Origin: an uncultured Collinsella sp.
GTDB lineage: Bacteria; Actinomycetota; Coriobacteriia; Coriobacteriales; Coriobacteriaceae
Assembly (NCBI GenBank): GCA_934654775.1
Contig: CAKUGR010000001.1
Location: 251,657-315,656, forward strand
DNA length: 64,000 nt
Direction of reading: 5' to 3'
The notes under the pieces were generated by a model that was not told the origin of the DNA, searched no databases, and worked only from the letters and a program-made list of their open reading frames with translations. Both the position numbers and the translations under genes were made by a program. Positions 48,804 through 57,391 of the stretch are shown piece by piece (position 1 is the stretch's first letter; each line of letters begins with the position of its first letter).

Positions 48804-50504
48804 TTATTCGCCGGCGGGCGGTTGTGGTGCGGCCGAAGACGGGGTCGAGCCCTCGCCACCATTCTGGCGCGGCTTGCGGGAACGGCGACGGCGACGGCGC
48901 TTTTGGCCCTGGTCGGCCGAGCCCTCGCCACCGCGATCCTCGCGCGCCTCGCGCTCGTCGCGAGCGGTGCCACGCGAAGCCTTGGCAGCCGCTCCCCCGC
49001 CATCTCCGGGACGCCGGCGTGTGACCTTGACCTCGCCATCCGAGACCTGATCGGCCACGGAGGGCACTGAGGGCTTCTGCTGCGCGCCCGAGGAATGGCG
49101 ACGGCGCGGACGCGGGGCGCGCTCCTCCTCGCCACGTGACTTGCCGCCCTTGTCGGCAGGCGTATCGGAACCCGAGGGATCCTTGGAAGCGGCACCAGCC
49201 TCGCGAACAGCTGCGGCGCGGAAGGCATCCTCGCGCTCCTCGCTCGACAGGTGACGGCGGCGACGGCGCGTGGGGTTCATGCCACCGCCGCGGTTTTGCT
49301 GCTGAGGCTGCTGAGTCTCGCGCTCGCGGGAGGAGTTCTTGCCTGCAGCTGCAGCCTCGCCGACATCGCCCGAGCCCGCGCGCTTGCGACGACGACGGCC
49401 ACCGGCGGCCTCCTCGGCCTCAGGCGTTGCGGCATTGCCACGGCCCTTTCCGCGGCCACGACCCTCGCCCTGCCCCTGACCGGCGCGAGCATCGGATTCA
49501 GCATCGCGACGACGGCGCTTGGGCATCGACGTGCCGGCAAGACGGTCGGCGTTCGACAGGCCATCGCCCACGTCGACGCCGTTCTCGCGGTCGAGCTCCA
49601 TAAGCGCCAGGCGCATCTCGGGCGACTCGATGCGCTCGAGCACATCGCGCGTCACGCAGTCGGGGCGGCAGCTGCAGCCCTGCTCGGCGGCCTTCTTCTT
49701 GCAGCCCTCCGAGCACGTCATATCGGCCAAGTTGACCTTAAAGACTTTGCCGTTCTCCAGGCGCAACACCAGCTGCTCACGCGGCGTGTCATATTCCTGG
49801 ATGCGCGCCTTGCCAAGCGGCGTATCGATAAGCGTCTTCTTTTTGGGCGCGCGGCTCTTAAAGTCCTTGTACGCCTCGAACTCGTAGCGCAGGCAGCACA
49901 TCAGGCGGCCGCAGACGCCGCTAATCTTGGACGAGTTGAGCGGCAGGTCCTGCTCTTTTGCCATGCGGATCGAAACCGGCTCAAACTGTCCGCCAAAGCG
50001 CGTGCAGCAGAGCTCCTGGCCGCACTGGGCATAGCCGCCCACCAGGCGGGTCTCGTCACGCACGCCGATCTGGCGCATGTCGACGCGAATGCGCAGCGTC
50101 GAGGACAGGTCCTTGACGAGCTGACGGAAATCGACGCGTTCCTCGGCAGCAAAGTAGAACACAGCCTTCTCGCCGCCAAACAGGTACTCGACGCCGACCG
50201 GCTTCATCTCGAGGTCGAGTTCCTTGACCAGACGGCGGAAATCGACCATCGCCTCGTCGCCCTGGATGGCCAGGTCGTCGGCAAGCTGCAGGTCGATGTC
50301 GCTCGCTACGCGCAACACGGGCTTGAGCGGCTGACCGATTTCGTCGAGCGGCACCTCGAAGGGATCGGCCGTGACCAGGCCGATCTCGGTTCCGCGCTCG
50401 GTAGAGCAAATGGCATAATCGGCCTCGAGGATATCCAGATCCTGTGGGTCGAACCACAGGTCGCGCGAGGCGTAGGTAAACTTAACGGGTACGACTAACG
50501 GCAT
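48804..50504 (-). CDS. PSP1-domain protein, RicT-like, with long disordered tail
   Basis: 566 residues. Residues 1-270 are the RicT/PSP1 part: FTYASRDLWFDPQDLDIL, LFGGEKAVFYFAAEERVDFR, and the cysteine cluster CGQELCCTRFGGQF ... GRLMCCLRYEFEAY that binds an iron-sulphur centre in RicT. Another cysteine group (CSEGCKKKAAEQGCSCRPDC) follows. From about 300 on, the chain is Arg/Gly/Glu/Gln-rich and disordered, with GQGQGEGRGRGKGRGN and RRRRRRSRKPRQNGG. RicT aids RNase Y in mRNA processing; the tail may bind RNA. Its first codons overlap the end of holB by 10 bases. Confidence 0.87.
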   Translation of the reverse strand: MPLVVPVKFTYASRDLWFDPQDLDILEADYAICSTERGTEIGLVTADPFEVPLDEIGQPLKPVLRVASDIDLQLADDLAIQGDEAMVDFRRLVKELDLEMKPVGVEYLFGGEKAVFYFAAEERVDFRQLVKDLSSTLRIRVDMRQIGVRDETRLVGGYAQCGQELCCTRFGGQFEPVSIRMAKEQDLPLNSSKISGVCGRLMCCLRYEFEAYKDFKSRAPKKKTLIDTPLGKARIQEYDTPREQLVLRLENGKVFKVNLADMTCSEGCKKKAAEQGCSCRPDCVTRDVLERIESPEMRLALMELDRENGVDVGDGLSNADRLAGTSMPKRRRRDAESDARAGQGQGEGRGRGKGRGNAATPEAEEAAGGRRRRKRAGSGDVGEAAAAGKNSSRERETQQPQQQNRGGGMNPTRRRRRHLSSEEREDAFRAAAVREAGAASKDPSGSDTPADKGGKSRGEEERAPRPRRRHSSGAQQKPSVPSVADQVSDGEVKVTRRRPGDGGGAAAKASRGTARDEREAREDRGGEGSADQGQKRRRRRRSRKPRQNGGEGSTPSSAAPQPPAGE

Positions 50505-51622
50505 TTCAGTGCCTTCCTGATATCGAACAGCATGACCTCGATGGCCAGCTGGGGAGTAACGTTTCTGGCGATGTTGCGCTCAGCGGTGGTAACCGCCTCG
50601 AGCGCCCGGGTGGCACCCGCAACATTGGTCGCGGCGGCAAGCCGCCCGATCGTGTCGCGCACGTCCTCGTTCACAACGTCTGCCGCCTCATCCTGAAGCG
50701 TCAGCAGCACGTCGCGCATGAGCGTCCGCGCGCTCGCCAGCGCTTCCATGATACCCGAACGCTCGCGCGCGTTGAGTTCGCGCTTGTTGCGGTCCTCAAG
50801 CTGCTTCAATGCTCCACGCGAAAGGTAGTCGGCATTTTGCTCGAGTACCTTTTCCTGCGTGGACTTGACCTCGGCGAGCGGCGCCTTGACGGCGATGATG
50901 AGCGACTTAGCGCGGCTGAGCACATCGGCCTCGTCGGCAGCGATGAGCGAATCGATGGCGCGGACCATCTGGCGGCGGGCGTCCTGACGCTCGGCGCTCT
51001 TGAGGAACTCGATACCACGCGTAGGGCTTCCCGCCACAGCGACGGCCATGCGGCAGCGCGCGGGGTCCTGACCGGTGGCGCGGCTCACGGCCTGCGCGGC
51101 GACGGCGGGCGATACCAGCCGAAACGGCACGCACTGGCAGCGGCTCACAATGGTGGGCAGCATTACGTCGGCCGAGGTGCCCAGCAGGATGAACATGACG
51201 CCCTCGGGCGGTTCCTCAAGCGTTTTGAGCAGCGCATTGGCGGTGTTGGCGCGCAGCTGCTCGGCGCGGTCGATGATGTAGACCTTGGCCTTGGCGCGGA
51301 TGGGTGCGAGGGGCACGTCGTCGAGGAGCTCGCGGGTCTGGGCGATGAGGTAGCCTGTGGCGCTCTCGGGCGTGTAATAGTGCACGTCGGGGTGCGTATG
51401 GCGCGCGACGCGCACACAGCTGTCGCACGATCCGCAGCCGTCCCGCTCGCACAGGAATGCCTGGGCAAGCGCCCATGCGGCGTCGAGCTTACCGGCGCCG
51501 GGTGCACCCAAGAATAGGTAGGCGTGCGATGCGCGGCCGCTGGCGATAGCGTTGGTCAAAAAGTCGCGCACGCGCTCTTGGGTGTCGAGCTTGGCGAGCA
51601 GGCTTGCCTGAGCGGGGGCCAT
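50495..51622 (-). CDS. holB: DNA polymerase III subunit delta prime
   Basis: 375 residues from ATG 51622 (AGGAGG upstream). AAA+ clamp-loader fold: P-loop region FLGAPGAGKLDAAWALAQ (a degenerate Walker A, as delta prime has), the zinc-binding C-x8-C-x2-C-type cluster CERDGCGSCDSCVRVA, sensor region ANALLKTLEEPPEGVMFIL and the SRC motif (TIVSRCQ). Starts 1 base after tmk and overlaps the ricT-like gene by 10 bases, the common tmk-holB-ricT order. Confidence 0.93.
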   Translation of the reverse strand: MAPAQASLLAKLDTQERVRDFLTNAIASGRASHAYLFLGAPGAGKLDAAWALAQAFLCERDGCGSCDSCVRVARHTHPDVHYYTPESATGYLIAQTRELLDDVPLAPIRAKAKVYIIDRAEQLRANTANALLKTLEEPPEGVMFILLGTSADVMLPTIVSRCQCVPFRLVSPAVAAQAVSRATGQDPARCRMAVAVAGSPTRGIEFLKSAERQDARRQMVRAIDSLIAADEADVLSRAKSLIIAVKAPLAEVKSTQEKVLEQNADYLSRGALKQLEDRNKRELNARERSGIMEALASARTLMRDVLLTLQDEAADVVNEDVRDTIGRLAAATNVAGATRALEAVTTAERNIARNVTPQLAIEVMLFDIRKALKCR

Positions 51623-51623
51623 G

Positions 51624-52307
51624 TTACTCAGCCTCCTGGGCAAGCGCGGCGGCGACAGCATCTTGGGGAATGTCGAGGCCGTACGCGCGAACCTGCTCGA
51701 CCGTCTGCGCGAAGACATCTGCGATTGGCGCGGTGGCATCGATGAGCTTCACACGGTCCGGCTCCTCGGCAGCAATAGCGCAAAAGCCCTGGTAGACGCG
51801 CTCTTGGAATGCCATGCCCTTGGCCTCCATGCGATCGGCCGCACCGCGGGCCGCCATGCGCAGCGCCGCCTGCTCGGGCGTGATGTGATAGACGAGCGTG
51901 AGCGCCGGATGCGTACCGGCGACAGCCAGGTTGTTGGCATCGCGCACCATCTGACGGTCGAGGCCATCGGCAAACGCCTGATAGCAGGTCGTGGAATCGT
52001 AGAAACGGTCGCACAGGACCACCTTGCCGGCAGCGAGGGCGGGGGCTATGACCTCGTGTACCAGCTGGGCGCGCGCGGCCTCGTAGAGCAGCAGTTCGCA
52101 GGTGTCGCCCATCGCCGTATTGGCGGGGTCGAGCAGCAGGGCGCGGATCTTTTCGCTGATGGCGGTGCCGCCCGGCTCGCGCAGAGTTACGACCTGATAG
52201 CCAGCGAGGTCGAGCGCGCGGGCCAGCAGGCGCGCCTGCGTGGACTTGCCGGCGCCGTCGACGCCCTCGAGCGTGATAAAGCTATGTTGAGCGGGCTCAA
52301 AAGCCAT
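51624..52307 (-). CDS. tmk: thymidylate kinase
   Basis: 227 residues. P-loop FITLEGVDGAGKSTQARLLA, the dTMP-binding LREPGGTAISEKIR, the DRFYDSTTCYQAF motif and the lid region RMAARGAADRMEAKG. It makes dTDP from dTMP. AGGAAGGGGC precedes the ATG at 52307. First gene of the tmk-holB-ricT-comF run. Confidence 0.95.
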   Translation of the reverse strand: MAFEPAQHSFITLEGVDGAGKSTQARLLARALDLAGYQVVTLREPGGTAISEKIRALLLDPANTAMGDTCELLLYEAARAQLVHEVIAPALAAGKVVLCDRFYDSTTCYQAFADGLDRQMVRDANNLAVAGTHPALTLVYHITPEQAALRMAARGAADRMEAKGMAFQERVYQGFCAIAAEEPDRVKLIDATAPIADVFAQTVEQVRAYGLDIPQDAVAAALAQEAE

Positions 52308-52397
52308 GGGCGCAGCCCCTTCCTACAAGGCGCGAAAGTGCGAGGTATAGCAACCAAGTCATGATACCCCAGGGGCAGGCGCACCCCAAACCCGACC

Positions 52398-52453
52398 TAG
52401 TCGTTGGGGACGTTCTTGAATGACTAGTCGTTTAAGAACGTCCCCAATGACTA
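52398..52453. repeat. palindrome with GGGGACGTTCTT core
   Basis: TAGTCGTTGGGGACGTTCTT (52398-52417) and its complement (52434-52453) agree at 19 of 20. The centre repeats the arm's variable part (TGACTAGTCGTTT). A related half-palindrome lies at about 61009-61036. Confidence 0.65.
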
Positions 52454-52462
52454 CCCGGCCGA

Positions 52463-52498
52463 AAAGGAACGTCCCTAACTGCCGGCTTTTTGGGGCGC
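52463..52498. repeat. left inverted repeat flanking the zinc-ribbon gene
   Basis: The sequence AAAGGAACGTCCCTAACTGC continues through CGGCTTTTTGGGGCGC. Its reverse complement, less two bases, occurs at 53537-53568 on the far side of the gene. Confidence 0.65.
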
Positions 52499-52545
52499 TG
52501 GGTATAATCGTCGTATTGCATTGAAATGTGGCGAAAGGAGCGGCA

Positions 52546-53529
52546 ATGTCTCGGTATTGCGCCTCGTGCGGCAAGCTTCTTGCAGATGATGCCAAGTTCT
52601 GCACCTCGTGCGGTGCACCCGTTGAGCAAGCAGCCGCGAGCGATAGCCAGCCCGCTTTTGAGCAGACCGGCGCCCTCGATACGTCGCAAACCAAATCAAA
52701 CGATCCTCTCGCCTATCGCCCCGACCCCGCCGCCGGCCCCGCGGCGGTCGAAACGACGCAGCGCATCCCTGTCGCGGGCGGCTCGCCCCAGCAGCAGCCG
52801 GCTTCCGCGTATACGCCCGCCTCGCTACAGGCCCCCGCTCCCAAAAAGAGCGGCACCGGGCCGCTCATCGCCGTTATCGTTGTGCTGGTGGCGATCATCA
52901 TCGCCCTGGTCATCTTCTTTGTGATCAGACCGTTCGACAACGCCGCCACGCAGACGACTGCCGAGGTAACCAAGCTGCACCACGATGACGATGCCGATGA
53001 CCTAAAGCCCTTCGGCGATCCCAACAGCCTGTACGACGATGATGACGATGACGACGAGGATGGCGGCGAAACAACGCTTTCCGAGCAGAACCTCTACCGT
53101 CGATTGAGCGAATACTACGACCTGCTCGAAGACCTCGACAGCCAGGTTCGCGCCTGCGCGCAGGCCTTTAACGGCAGCTATCTGGAAGAAGATCGCACCA
53201 CCCGTCAAAATCTCGCCGACGTCGCCGAGCGCACGGAGGACACCATCGAGCAGTATTACGATATCGTCGAGGACCTGGACGTCCCCACGAACTCCAAGAA
53301 TTACAGCTCCTGGAAGGACATCATCGCCCTGTACGACGACCTAGACCACCGCATTGACGCAATCTGCGATGCCTGGGAAATCAGCCTGAAGTACTCCAAG
53401 CCCGAGGACCACAAGGAAGAGATCGTGGCGCCGTTGGCGCGCGACAACGAACCGGGAACCAGCAGCAGCAAGTACCGCCTGGACTTTGAGGACCGCTACC
53501 CCGGTGCCAAGCCCGTCGAGGTGAACTAG
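52546..53529 (+). CDS. zinc-ribbon single-pass membrane protein
   Basis: 327 residues from ATG 52546 (AAAGGAG upstream). N-terminal zinc ribbon YCASCGKLLADDAKFCTSCG (C-x2-C, C-x2-C), a Pro/Ala/Gln linker, one membrane span at about 107-130 (LIAVIVVLVAIIIALVIFFV), then a very acidic stretch (DDDDDDEDGGE) and a helical outer domain with LSEYYDLLEDLDSQVRACAQ and TEDTIEQYYDIVEDLDV. Such zinc-ribbon membrane proteins are common in Gram-positives; function unknown. TATAAT at 52503-52508 is a likely -10. It is the only plus-strand gene here and is bracketed by inverted repeats. Confidence 0.75.
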   Translation: MSRYCASCGKLLADDAKFCTSCGAPVEQAAASDSQPAFEQTGALDTSQTKSNDPLAYRPDPAAGPAAVETTQRIPVAGGSPQQQPASAYTPASLQAPAPKKSGTGPLIAVIVVLVAIIIALVIFFVIRPFDNAATQTTAEVTKLHHDDDADDLKPFGDPNSLYDDDDDDDEDGGETTLSEQNLYRRLSEYYDLLEDLDSQVRACAQAFNGSYLEEDRTTRQNLADVAERTEDTIEQYYDIVEDLDVPTNSKNYSSWKDIIALYDDLDHRIDAICDAWEISLKYSKPEDHKEEIVAPLARDNEPGTSSSKYRLDFEDRYPGAKPVEVN

Positions 53530-53536
53530 TCACTGG

Positions 53537-53605
53537 GCGCCCCAAAGCCGGCAGTTAGGGACGTTCCTAAACTGCCGGCAGAAAAGGAACGTCCCTAACT
53601 GCCGG
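53537..53605. repeat. right inverted repeat and palindrome after the zinc-ribbon gene
   Basis: 53537-53568 is the inverse of 52463-52498 apart from a two-base gap. It runs into a palindrome: CCGGCAGTTAGGGACGTTCC (53548-53567) with its complement at 53586-53605, and a centre ACTGCCGGCAG that repeats the arm end. Confidence 0.65.
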
Positions 53606-53673
53606 ATAAAAGACGAGCGAGGATTTTGAGGTCCTCGCTCGTTTTTGTTTTGGGTGATGTTTCGACCGTACGG

Positions 53674-56235
53674 CTATTTGTCGGCGGCGGCCTTCTTTGT
53701 CGTGGCCTTCTTGGCGGCCGTCTTCTTCGCCGTTGAAGTCTTCTTTGCCGTGCTCGCCTTGGTCGTCGTCTTGCGGCCGCGGGCGGGCTTCTTCTCCTTG
53801 GTCGGGCAGTCCATGTTCACGCAAATGCGCCACGGGCCGCGCGCCGTGTTGACCACCACGATGGGGGCGCCGCACTCGGGACAGGTCTCGCCCGTCGCCT
53901 CGAGCTTGCCACGCGCCGGCAACGGATAGCTCACGCCGCAGTCATCGTAGTTGGTGCAGCGGATAAAGCGCTTGCCACTCTTCTCGCTCTTGTGCGCGAT
54001 CAAGTCGCCGTGGCGTCCCGCCTCGGCGCACACCTTGCACTCGCCCACCTTAAGGTCGGGCTCGTAGTTGGTGGGACACGTCGGGTTCACGCAGATCTCG
54101 AAAGCCTTCTGGCGGAACGGCTGACACTTAATGCGCGGCGCGCCGCACTCGGGGCACACGGCCGCCTCGCCCTCGAGCGGGCTTACCTTGACGCCGCTCG
54201 GCACCGGATAGGTCACGTCGCAGTCGGGCCAACCCATGCAGCCAATGAAGCTGCCGCGGGTCTTGGCGCTCGTCTTCATGACCAGGTCCTTGCCGCACTT
54301 GGGGCAGCTACCCACGCGCGCGTCAGCCGTGACGGCATCGCTGATGGCATCGCCCAGCTCCTGCGTGTGCTTGAGCAGCTCGTCGAGCACGCCGGCCAGC
54401 AGCGCGCGCGAGTGCGTCACGACATGCTCTTCGGTATCCTCGCCGCGCTCCACGCGGGTCATGTCGCCGTCGAGCTCGCTGGTCATATCGGGGCTCGTGA
54501 TGCGCGGGGCAAACTGCGTCAGCGCGTCGATGATGGCGATGCCCAGCTGGCTCGGCTCCACGGGATCGTTTTTGAGGTAGCGCACGGCGTACAGGCGCTC
54601 GATGATGCTCGCGCGTGTGGACTTGGTGCCCAGGCCGCGCTTCTCCATCTCCTGCACGAGCTTGCCCTGGCTGTAGCGCGCAGGCGGCTCGGTCTGCTTG
54701 GCCTCGAGCTTGATGTCGAACACGTCGACCGTATCGCCCTGCTCCAGCGGCGGCATCTGCTCGTCGCGCTTAAGACCGTACGGATAGGCCTCGCGGAAGC
54801 CCGGGGTCACGAGCACGTCGCCCGAGGCCACGAACGGCTCGCCGTTCACATCGAGCTCGAGCTTGGTGTTTTCGATAGTCGCGGGACCCATGAGCGTCGC
54901 CAGGAAGCGGCGGGCGATGAGGTCGTAGAGCTTGCGCTGGCCGCCGTCGAGCGTGGACGGATCGCCCTCGCCCGTGGGATAGATCGGCGGGTGGTCGGTG
55001 GTCTCGACCTTGCCGCGGGTGGGCTTCATGGGACCGGCGAGCACCTTTTTGCACACGGGTGCCAGCGCCGGGTTGATCTTTGCCAGGTCGCTCACCACGG
55101 CGCCCAGGTCGAGCGTCGCGGGGTACACGGTGTTGTCGACACGCGGGTAGCTGATGAGGCCGGCCATATAGAGGGACTCGGCGATGCGCATCGTACGCGC
55201 AGGCGAGATGCCCTCGGCCGCGGCGGCAGCCTGCAGCGAGGTCGTCGCGAACGGCGTGGGCGGCTGCTGCTTGCGCGAGCGCTTGGTCACCGCAGCGACG
55301 GTTGCCGTCGTGGCGCCGTCGACGTGGCCGTACGCCGTCTCGGCGGCATCTTTGTCGGGAAAGCGCGCCGTCTTGTGCGCGATCTTAAAGCGATCGTCCT
55401 CGGCGGCGCCCTGCGCAGCGCCCATGCCGCGAATCTGCCAATAGTCCTCGGGCACAAACGCCATGCGCTCGCGCTCGCGCTCGACCACCAAGGCGAGCGT
55501 CGGCGTCTGCACGCGGCCGGCAGAGCGCACGTTGCCAAAGCCGCCGAACTTGGCGAGCGTCAGGTAGCGCGTGAGCACCGCGCCCCAGATAAGGTCGATG
55601 TGCTGACGGCTCTCGCCAGCGTCGGCCAGATTCTGGTCGAGCGAGACGAGGTTATCGAAGGCCTGCGTGATCTCGGCCTTGGTAAACGAAGAATACTGGG
55701 CACGGGCAACCGGCAGGTCCGGCGCCACCTCGCGCACCTTGTTGAGGGCGTCCGAACCGATCAGCTCGCCCTCGCGGTCGAAGTCCGTGGCGATGATAAC
55801 GCTGTCGGACTTTTTGGCCAGGTTCTTGAGCGAACGAATGAGCTCCTTCTCGGCCGGCAGTTTAATGACCGGCGCCCAGGTGAGATACGGCAGGCTCTCG
55901 AGCTTCCAGCCCTTGATGGAGATGCCGTCGGCAAGAAACGGCTTGCGCTTGGTGTCGTAGGGCGGGCGGGCCAGGCCATCGGGCATGTCGGCCGGCAGCA
56001 TCTCGCCGTCCTCGGTCACCGAATACCAGCCCAGCTTTTTATCGAACAGCACGCTGTCGCAAAAATCGGGCGCCAGGATGTGACCGGCAAGGCCGATGGT
56101 CACGCACTCCTCGCCCTTCCACTCAAAACGGTAGATGGCGGTGTTGTACACCTTGTCCTTTTTGGGTTTGCCCGTGGACAGACGCTCGGCGATCTGACGC
56201 GCGGCATCGTTTTTCTCGGCGATGATGAGCTTCAA
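53674..56235 (-). CDS. DNA topoisomerase, type IA (archaeal-type TopA/TopB)
   Basis: 853 residues. The Toprim domain starts with LIIAEKNDAARQIAERL and has IIATDFDREGELIG (acidic metal triad). The catalytic Tyr is in MAGLISYPRVDNTVYPATL; most relatives have YPRTDS. QTPTLALVVERE and the C-terminal DGDMTRVERGEDT are family blocks. Three or more four-Cys zinc fingers follow (CPKCGKDLVMK...CMGWPDCD; CPECGAPRIKC; CKVCAEAGRHG...CTNYDDCG). The end is a Lys/Ala/Thr-rich tail (KKTAAKKATTKKAAADK), like histone-H1-type tails of actinobacterial DNA proteins. Transcribed alone. Confidence 0.92.
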   Translation of the reverse strand: MKLIIAEKNDAARQIAERLSTGKPKKDKVYNTAIYRFEWKGEECVTIGLAGHILAPDFCDSVLFDKKLGWYSVTEDGEMLPADMPDGLARPPYDTKRKPFLADGISIKGWKLESLPYLTWAPVIKLPAEKELIRSLKNLAKKSDSVIIATDFDREGELIGSDALNKVREVAPDLPVARAQYSSFTKAEITQAFDNLVSLDQNLADAGESRQHIDLIWGAVLTRYLTLAKFGGFGNVRSAGRVQTPTLALVVERERERMAFVPEDYWQIRGMGAAQGAAEDDRFKIAHKTARFPDKDAAETAYGHVDGATTATVAAVTKRSRKQQPPTPFATTSLQAAAAAEGISPARTMRIAESLYMAGLISYPRVDNTVYPATLDLGAVVSDLAKINPALAPVCKKVLAGPMKPTRGKVETTDHPPIYPTGEGDPSTLDGGQRKLYDLIARRFLATLMGPATIENTKLELDVNGEPFVASGDVLVTPGFREAYPYGLKRDEQMPPLEQGDTVDVFDIKLEAKQTEPPARYSQGKLVQEMEKRGLGTKSTRASIIERLYAVRYLKNDPVEPSQLGIAIIDALTQFAPRITSPDMTSELDGDMTRVERGEDTEEHVVTHSRALLAGVLDELLKHTQELGDAISDAVTADARVGSCPKCGKDLVMKTSAKTRGSFIGCMGWPDCDVTYPVPSGVKVSPLEGEAAVCPECGAPRIKCQPFRQKAFEICVNPTCPTNYEPDLKVGECKVCAEAGRHGDLIAHKSEKSGKRFIRCTNYDDCGVSYPLPARGKLEATGETCPECGAPIVVVNTARGPWRICVNMDCPTKEKKPARGRKTTTKASTAKKTSTAKKTAAKKATTKKAAADK

Positions 56236-56289
56236 AAGAGGCTCCTATCTCGTATCTCTGCGGCTACGCCCGCCCGTATGGCGGCCGAC

Positions 56290-56973
56290 TTACGCCCTTG
56301 CTTGCTCAATCTGCCCGATGAGCCAATCGCACCAGGCATCCATGCCCTCGCCCTTGCGCGCGCTCACGGCAAACCGCGGCGCCTGCGGATTGAGGTCATC
56401 GAGTGTCTTAGTATACCTATCCATGTCAAAATCGAAAGCCGGGGCAACATCGACCTTGTTGAGTAGCTGTGCGCCGGCGTGTTGGAAGATGCCCGGGTAC
56501 TTGATGGGCTTGTCGTCGCCCTCGGGAACCGAGAGGATCATGATGGACAGGTTCTCGCCCAGGTCAAAGTCGACCGGGCAGACCAGGTTGCCCACGTTTT
56601 CGATAAAGATAACGTCGATGTTTTCCAGGCCAACCGCCTGGTCGAAGGCGTCGACGGCCTCCATGATCATATTGCCCTCAAGGTGGCACAGGCCGCCGGT
56701 GTTGATCTGAATAGCGGGCATGCCGGCTTCCTTCATGGTGATGGCGTCGACATCCGAGGCAATATCGCCCTCGATGACGGCGCAGCGAAGACCGGCCTTG
56801 TCGCGCAGGCGCTCGTTGGTGCCCAGAATCGTGGTGGTCTTACCCGAGCCGGGGCTCGACAGCACGTTGATCACGTAGGTGTTCGTCTGCTCAAATCGCT
56901 GACGCAGCTGATCTGCCAGGCGCTCGTTGCGCGACAGAATCGGCGATGCAATATCAATCGTTTTCTCGGCCAT
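56290..56973 (-). CDS. hypB: hydrogenase/urease nickel incorporation GTPase HypB
   Basis: 227 residues. SIMIBI-class GTPase: P-loop VLSSPGSGKTTTILGTN, GDIASDVDA, metal site in TGGLCHLEGNM (Cys-His), FIENVGNLVCPVDFDLGE, and the G4-like LLNKVDVAPAF. It lacks the His-rich N-terminal stretch of some HypB. It delivers nickel with HypA to NiFe hydrogenase. hypA lies upstream on the same strand with a 55-base gap. No hydrogenase, hypC-F or urease gene is in the window. Confidence 0.94.
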   Translation of the reverse strand: MAEKTIDIASPILSRNERLADQLRQRFEQTNTYVINVLSSPGSGKTTTILGTNERLRDKAGLRCAVIEGDIASDVDAITMKEAGMPAIQINTGGLCHLEGNMIMEAVDAFDQAVGLENIDVIFIENVGNLVCPVDFDLGENLSIMILSVPEGDDKPIKYPGIFQHAGAQLLNKVDVAPAFDFDMDRYTKTLDDLNPQAPRFAVSARKGEGMDAWCDWLIGQIEQARA

Positions 56974-57028
56974 ACTTAGCGCTCCTTACTTTGGCCCCTT
57001 TATACCCCATCACCAGATGGCTAGCGGG

Positions 57029-57385
57029 CTAATCGTCGGGGGTTTCGATTTCGATACTTGCGATATCGAGCTCGCGGCCGTGCAGTAGGCGCACGTTGGC
57101 ACCACCACACTGGGGACAGCGACAGTGGAAGCGATCGTGGTCGAAAACCTCACCGCAGTCCAGACACTCGCTTTGTGGATGGACCTCCTCCACGGCAAGC
57201 TCGCAGCCTCGCGTGAGCGGGTCCTCGTCGCGAAATGTCTCCCACGCAAAGTCGAGCGCCTCGCGCACGACCTCGGTCATATCCCCGATACGCAGCGTTA
57301 CCAAAACGGCGCGCGAGGCCCCCGCCCCACGCGCCGCGCGAATCACTGTATCGAGTATGCCGTTGACAATGCCAACCTCGTGCAT
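57029..57385 (-). CDS. hypA: hydrogenase nickel metallochaperone HypA
   Basis: 118 residues. MHEVGIVNGIL at the N-terminus carries the nickel-binding His2 and Glu3. The zinc ribbon is C-LDC (SECLDCGEVF) and CRCPQCGGANV. RIGDMTEVVREALDFAWE is the family core. It works with HypB just downstream; it lies 6 bases past the tatC stop and so may share the tat transcript. Confidence 0.94.
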   Translation of the reverse strand: MHEVGIVNGILDTVIRAARGAGASRAVLVTLRIGDMTEVVREALDFAWETFRDEDPLTRGCELAVEEVHPQSECLDCGEVFDHDRFHCRCPQCGGANVRLLHGRELDIASIEIETPDD

Positions 57386-57391
57386 ACCGAT

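Noticed and set aside
53992..56466. An 824-codon open frame on the plus strand opposite the topoisomerase gene
   Set aside because: It is the antisense shadow of a high-GC gene: no ribosome site, low-complexity Leu/Ala/Arg-rich product, and the minus-strand protein has clear family motifs.
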